Source: Streptacidiphilus pinicola (lineage in GTDB: Bacteria > Actinomycetota > Actinomycetes > Streptomycetales > Streptomycetaceae). Taken from it: a stretch of DNA of 64,000 nucleotides. The stretch lies in the NCBI RefSeq assembly GCF_003258295.1, contig NZ_QKYN01000017.1, positions 1 to 64,000 on the forward strand, given 5' to 3'. Below are positions 61,736 to 64,000 of this stretch, piece after piece (the first letter of the stretch is position 1; each line of letters opens with the position of its first letter). The notes beneath the pieces were generated by a model. That model worked only from the letters and a program-made list of their open reading frames with translations. It searched no databases and was not told the DNA's origin. Position numbers and translations under genes: made by a program.

Positions 61736-63712
61736 TCAGTGGTGCTTCTTGGCCGGTGGCTGGTGCGGGTGGGCGTGCTGGGCGTGCGCGTTCGCGCCGC
61801 CGGCCCCCGAGCCGGAGCCGTGGCCGCCACCACCGGAACCGCCCGAGCCACCCGAGCCGCCCGGGGCCGCCGGATTGCCGGCGTTCGTGGCGCCCTTCCC
61901 CTTGCCCGGCTTGCGGGCGTCGACGGAGTTGCCCGGGGACTTCTGCACGAGCCCCGGGCCCGTGGTGTACGGGGTGAGCGGTGGCGCGGGGACCTTGGGT
62001 GGCTGGATCTCGTCGGTGGTCGCACTCCCCGCCGTCCCGATGACGGTGGCGCGGGTGGGGTGTGGCACGACCGGATGCTCCGCCGGGTGCAGCGGCGTGC
62101 CCCAGACGAGACCCGCGCCCAGGAAGCCGGCCGTCGCCAGGGTCAGCGCACCCGCGGCCAGGGTCAGGCCGCGGTCGTGCAGGCGCGCGCGGGTGCGGGT
62201 GAGGCCGGCAGAGCCGGCGCCCCCCTTTCCCGGGATGTGGCCGGTCGCGTGCGCCTGCCTCTGTGCGCTCCCGCGCGAGTGTCCGTCCGGTTCGGCGCAG
62301 GCGCGCTCGGCAGCCGCCCGGAGGCGAGCCCCGAGCCGGCGTCCGAAGCCCGGTGCCTCCGCGTCGGTGCCGGCGATCCCCGGCACACTCCGGGCGAGAC
62401 CGCGCCGCGCGCGGACGACGCGCCCGAAGGTGACGGGTGTGCTGCCCTCGACCTCGGCCGCCGTCTGGGCCCAGTCCAGGCCGATGACGTCGTGCAGGAC
62501 CAGCGCCCGGCGCTGGGTGTGCGGTACGTGTGCCAGCGCCTTGAGCAGCTGGCGGTCCTGTTCGGGGAGCGGCAGATCCGCAGCGGCGGAGTCGGCGGAC
62601 GCCGCTCCCTTGGACCCGGGGTGAGGCAGGTGGATCGCGTCCCGCAGGTGCGGTCCGGCGACGTGCCAGGGCGACAGCGCGAGGTCGAACGCGGTGGCGC
62701 GGAGCCAGCCCTCCGGCGACGGGTCGGCGCTGACGGTCTGCCAGTCCGACCAGGCGAGCTGGAAGGCCCGCCGCACGCAGTGCGCCGCGCGGCGGCGGTC
62801 CAGGGTGAGCAGGTAGGTCTGCCAGGTCAGTCGTGGCGCGGCGGCCGCGTGGAGCGCGTCGTAGGCCTCCGGGGTCGCCGGGACGGCGCGTGACGGTTGG
62901 GGCAGTGGGGTGGGGGCGGCGGAGCGCGGGCCGAGTGGCGTGCCGTTCGCCCCCTCCCGTCCGGCGCCGTGCCCGACCGCCTGGGCCTCGACGCTCCGCG
63001 TCCCGGCCACCGCCGCGTGCCCGGACCCACCCCCGCTGTGTCGTCCCCCGCCGGGAACCGGGGTGAGCGACGACAGCGACGGCGCGTCCCCGGCGTCGCA
63101 CGGGCCATCGCCTGCCCGCGTAGGAGGCGGGGTCGGCGCGGGGGAAGGTGGTGCGGGCGAGGACGGGGCGCCGGTTCGATCCGGTCCGTCCGGGGGCGTC
63201 GCCTCCTGGCCGGACATGGCCGCCTCCGCGGCACCCGCTGCCGCAGCGTCTCCCACAGTGGCCCGTTGCTGCGCTGTGGGCATGGCGGCCCCGCCCGGGT
63301 GGCCGGTGCCCGGCTGGGCGCCGGCCCGCTTCCCGCCGCGCTCGGGCTCGGCGCCGGACCCGACCTCGGCCGCGGCCCCGGTCCGGCCCCCGGTGCCTGC
63401 CCTGCTCCCAGTTCCGGCCTGGCTCCCGGTTTCAGCCTTGCCCTCTGCACTCGGGCCGAGTCGGGGGTCAGAGCCGCCGCCGTGCGTCACAGCCGCGACA
63501 GCGGCGGTCCCTGACGGGGCGTCGCCGGAGTCTCGCTTCGCGGCGCGCTTCGCGCCGTCGTCACTCTTCGGAGTCACTGACGAGGCGTCGGATGCTGTCC
63601 CGCGTCGGGTTGACAGAGTGTCGGCGCGGGTGCGCGACGCCCTGCGGGCGGCCTGGGCTTGGCGTTTGGTGCGGGCGCGCGAAGGGTTGGGGGACTCCGG
63701 AGGCGGCGTCAT
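61736..63712 (-). CDS. sigma-like protein with membrane anchor
   Basis: 658 residues. About 1-275 is low-complexity, basic then Gly/Ala/Ser/Pro-rich. Residues about 284-350 resemble ECF region 2 (LLTLDRRRAAHCVRRAFQLA), with the core-binding acidic signature changed, and about 384-437 resemble region 4 (LKALAHVPHTQRRALVLHDV continuing to DWAQTAAEVEG). A membrane helix follows (about 514-537, LAAGALTLATAGFLGAGLVW), then an outside tail rich in Gly/Ser and ending in His (AHAQHAHPHQPPAKKHH). ATG 63712 (MTPPPESP) is chosen; a start at 63901 would pass through the promoter. Function unknown; a membrane-tethered regulator is possible. Confidence 0.72.
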   Translation of the reverse strand: MTPPPESPNPSRARTKRQAQAARRASRTRADTLSTRRGTASDASSVTPKSDDGAKRAAKRDSGDAPSGTAAVAAVTHGGGSDPRLGPSAEGKAETGSQAGTGSRAGTGGRTGAAAEVGSGAEPERGGKRAGAQPGTGHPGGAAMPTAQQRATVGDAAAAGAAEAAMSGQEATPPDGPDRTGAPSSPAPPSPAPTPPPTRAGDGPCDAGDAPSLSSLTPVPGGGRHSGGGSGHAAVAGTRSVEAQAVGHGAGREGANGTPLGPRSAAPTPLPQPSRAVPATPEAYDALHAAAAPRLTWQTYLLTLDRRRAAHCVRRAFQLAWSDWQTVSADPSPEGWLRATAFDLALSPWHVAGPHLRDAIHLPHPGSKGAASADSAAADLPLPEQDRQLLKALAHVPHTQRRALVLHDVIGLDWAQTAAEVEGSTPVTFGRVVRARRGLARSVPGIAGTDAEAPGFGRRLGARLRAAAERACAEPDGHSRGSAQRQAHATGHIPGKGGAGSAGLTRTRARLHDRGLTLAAGALTLATAGFLGAGLVWGTPLHPAEHPVVPHPTRATVIGTAGSATTDEIQPPKVPAPPLTPYTTGPGLVQKSPGNSVDARKPGKGKGATNAGNPAAPGGSGGSGGSGGGGHGSGSGAGGANAHAQHAHPHQPPAKKHH

Positions 63713-63758
63713 GCGAGCCCCGTAGGGGTCGTCGAGGCCATGGTGAGGCTCAGTCGCA

Positions 63759-63788
63759 TATATGAATTGTTGGAGCAAAGAGTGACAA
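63759..63788 (-). promoter_or_regulatory. promoter of the sigma-like gene
   Basis: On the minus strand TTGTCA (63788-63783), 18-nt spacer, CATATA (63764-63759), 47 nt before the ATG at 63712; AT-rich for this genome. Confidence 0.45.
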
Positions 63789-63836
63789 CTGCATGTTTTG
63801 CGACAGATCGGGCGTGTCACGTGCCGACCCTGGACC

Positions 63837-64000
63837 ATGGCACTCTTCGACCGACCCGCTCTCCTCGCCGGTGCCGGCGCCGCCGCCGCGGGGTGGGGCA
63901 TCGTGGCGGTGCCCGTGCTGCTGCTGTGGGTGGCGACCCCGTACGCGGACGGGGATCTGACGGCGGTTCCGCGGCTCGCGGGCGCGCTCTGGCTGCTTGC
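63837..64000 (+). CDS. DUF6350-like membrane protein, 3' end missing
   Basis: First 54 codons only: MALFDRPALLAGAGAAAAGW then hydrophobic VAVPVLLLWVATPYADGDL and LAGALWLL. The pattern of a helix ending in LLLWVATPY followed by LAGALWLL resembles the N-terminus of DUF6350 membrane proteins that follow sucCD in Streptomyces. The start codon is uncertain since the ribosome-binding site is weak and the frame is open further upstream. Function unknown. Confidence 0.6.
   Translation, partial: MALFDRPALLAGAGAAAAGWGIVAVPVLLLWVATPYADGDLTAVPRLAGALWLL

Overview
The window is high-GC actinobacterial DNA. Its gene content and order point to the Streptomycetaceae (Streptomyces, Kitasatospora or Streptacidiphilus): whiD next to bldM, a ShbA-type ECF sigma factor before guaB, a guaB3 paralogue, PASTA-less receptor Ser/Thr kinases, icmB, and a groES-groEL1 operon carrying two CIRCE elements. 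Starts are often GTG with purine-rich ribosome binding sites, and third codon positions are almost always G or C. The window looks like chromosomal core. I see no IS element, prophage, integron, CRISPR array, tRNA or rRNA.

Layout. 1-9200: alpha/beta hydrolase (5' end missing), the t6A tRNA-modification genes tsaE and tsaB-rimI-tsaD, a secreted S53 acid peptidase, a YkuD-like protein that appears to lack its catalytic residues, a lipoprotein deacetylase and a methyltransferase. 9230-11500: HrcA/CIRCE-controlled groES-groEL1. 11500-18500: MOSC/LysR pair, then the developmental and housekeeping regulators whiD, bldM and shbA, then guaB and guaB3. 18500-25700: glpD and a kinase / pseudokinase / kinase triplet. 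25700-32700: redox and aldehyde enzymes (disulfide oxidoreductase, gabD2, GMC oxidoreductase), a membrane-anchored protein and a TMEM175-like channel. 33390-35660: an apparent Phe/Tyr transcription attenuator, chorismate mutase and guaA. 35700-41000: class II aldolase-like protein, DoxX, and a divergent PspC / LiaF-like / two-component envelope-stress module. 41000-49400: PhzF-like enzyme, NlpC/P60 hydrolase, KptA, LMW phosphatase, PcrA helicase, M23 peptidase and lipase-like hydrolase. 49600-58400: icmB, then a divergent five-gene cluster (DUF5691 and SWIM on the minus strand; MoxR-like AAA ATPase, DUF5682 and VWA/CoxE-like on the plus strand). 58400-64000: anti-sigma-like ATPase, sucC-sucD, a sigma-like protein with a transmembrane anchor, and the start of a DUF6350-like membrane protein.

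The two observations I rank highest are both regulatory or systemic. The first is a 22-codon leader ORF (33404-33472) with Phe and Tyr codons in its first ten positions, followed by a hairpin and a T-tailed terminator, just before chorismate mutase, the enzyme at the Phe/Tyr branch. The second is the MoxR-DUF5682-VWA / SWIM-DUF5691 cluster. Its DUF5682 protein shows motifs like those of the TraB/Tiki/EreA superfamily, and its divergent promoter region carries clustered TTGTC half-sites. A perfect 43-bp inverted repeat at the very left edge of the window may be an assembly fold-back and should be checked before the first gene is trusted.
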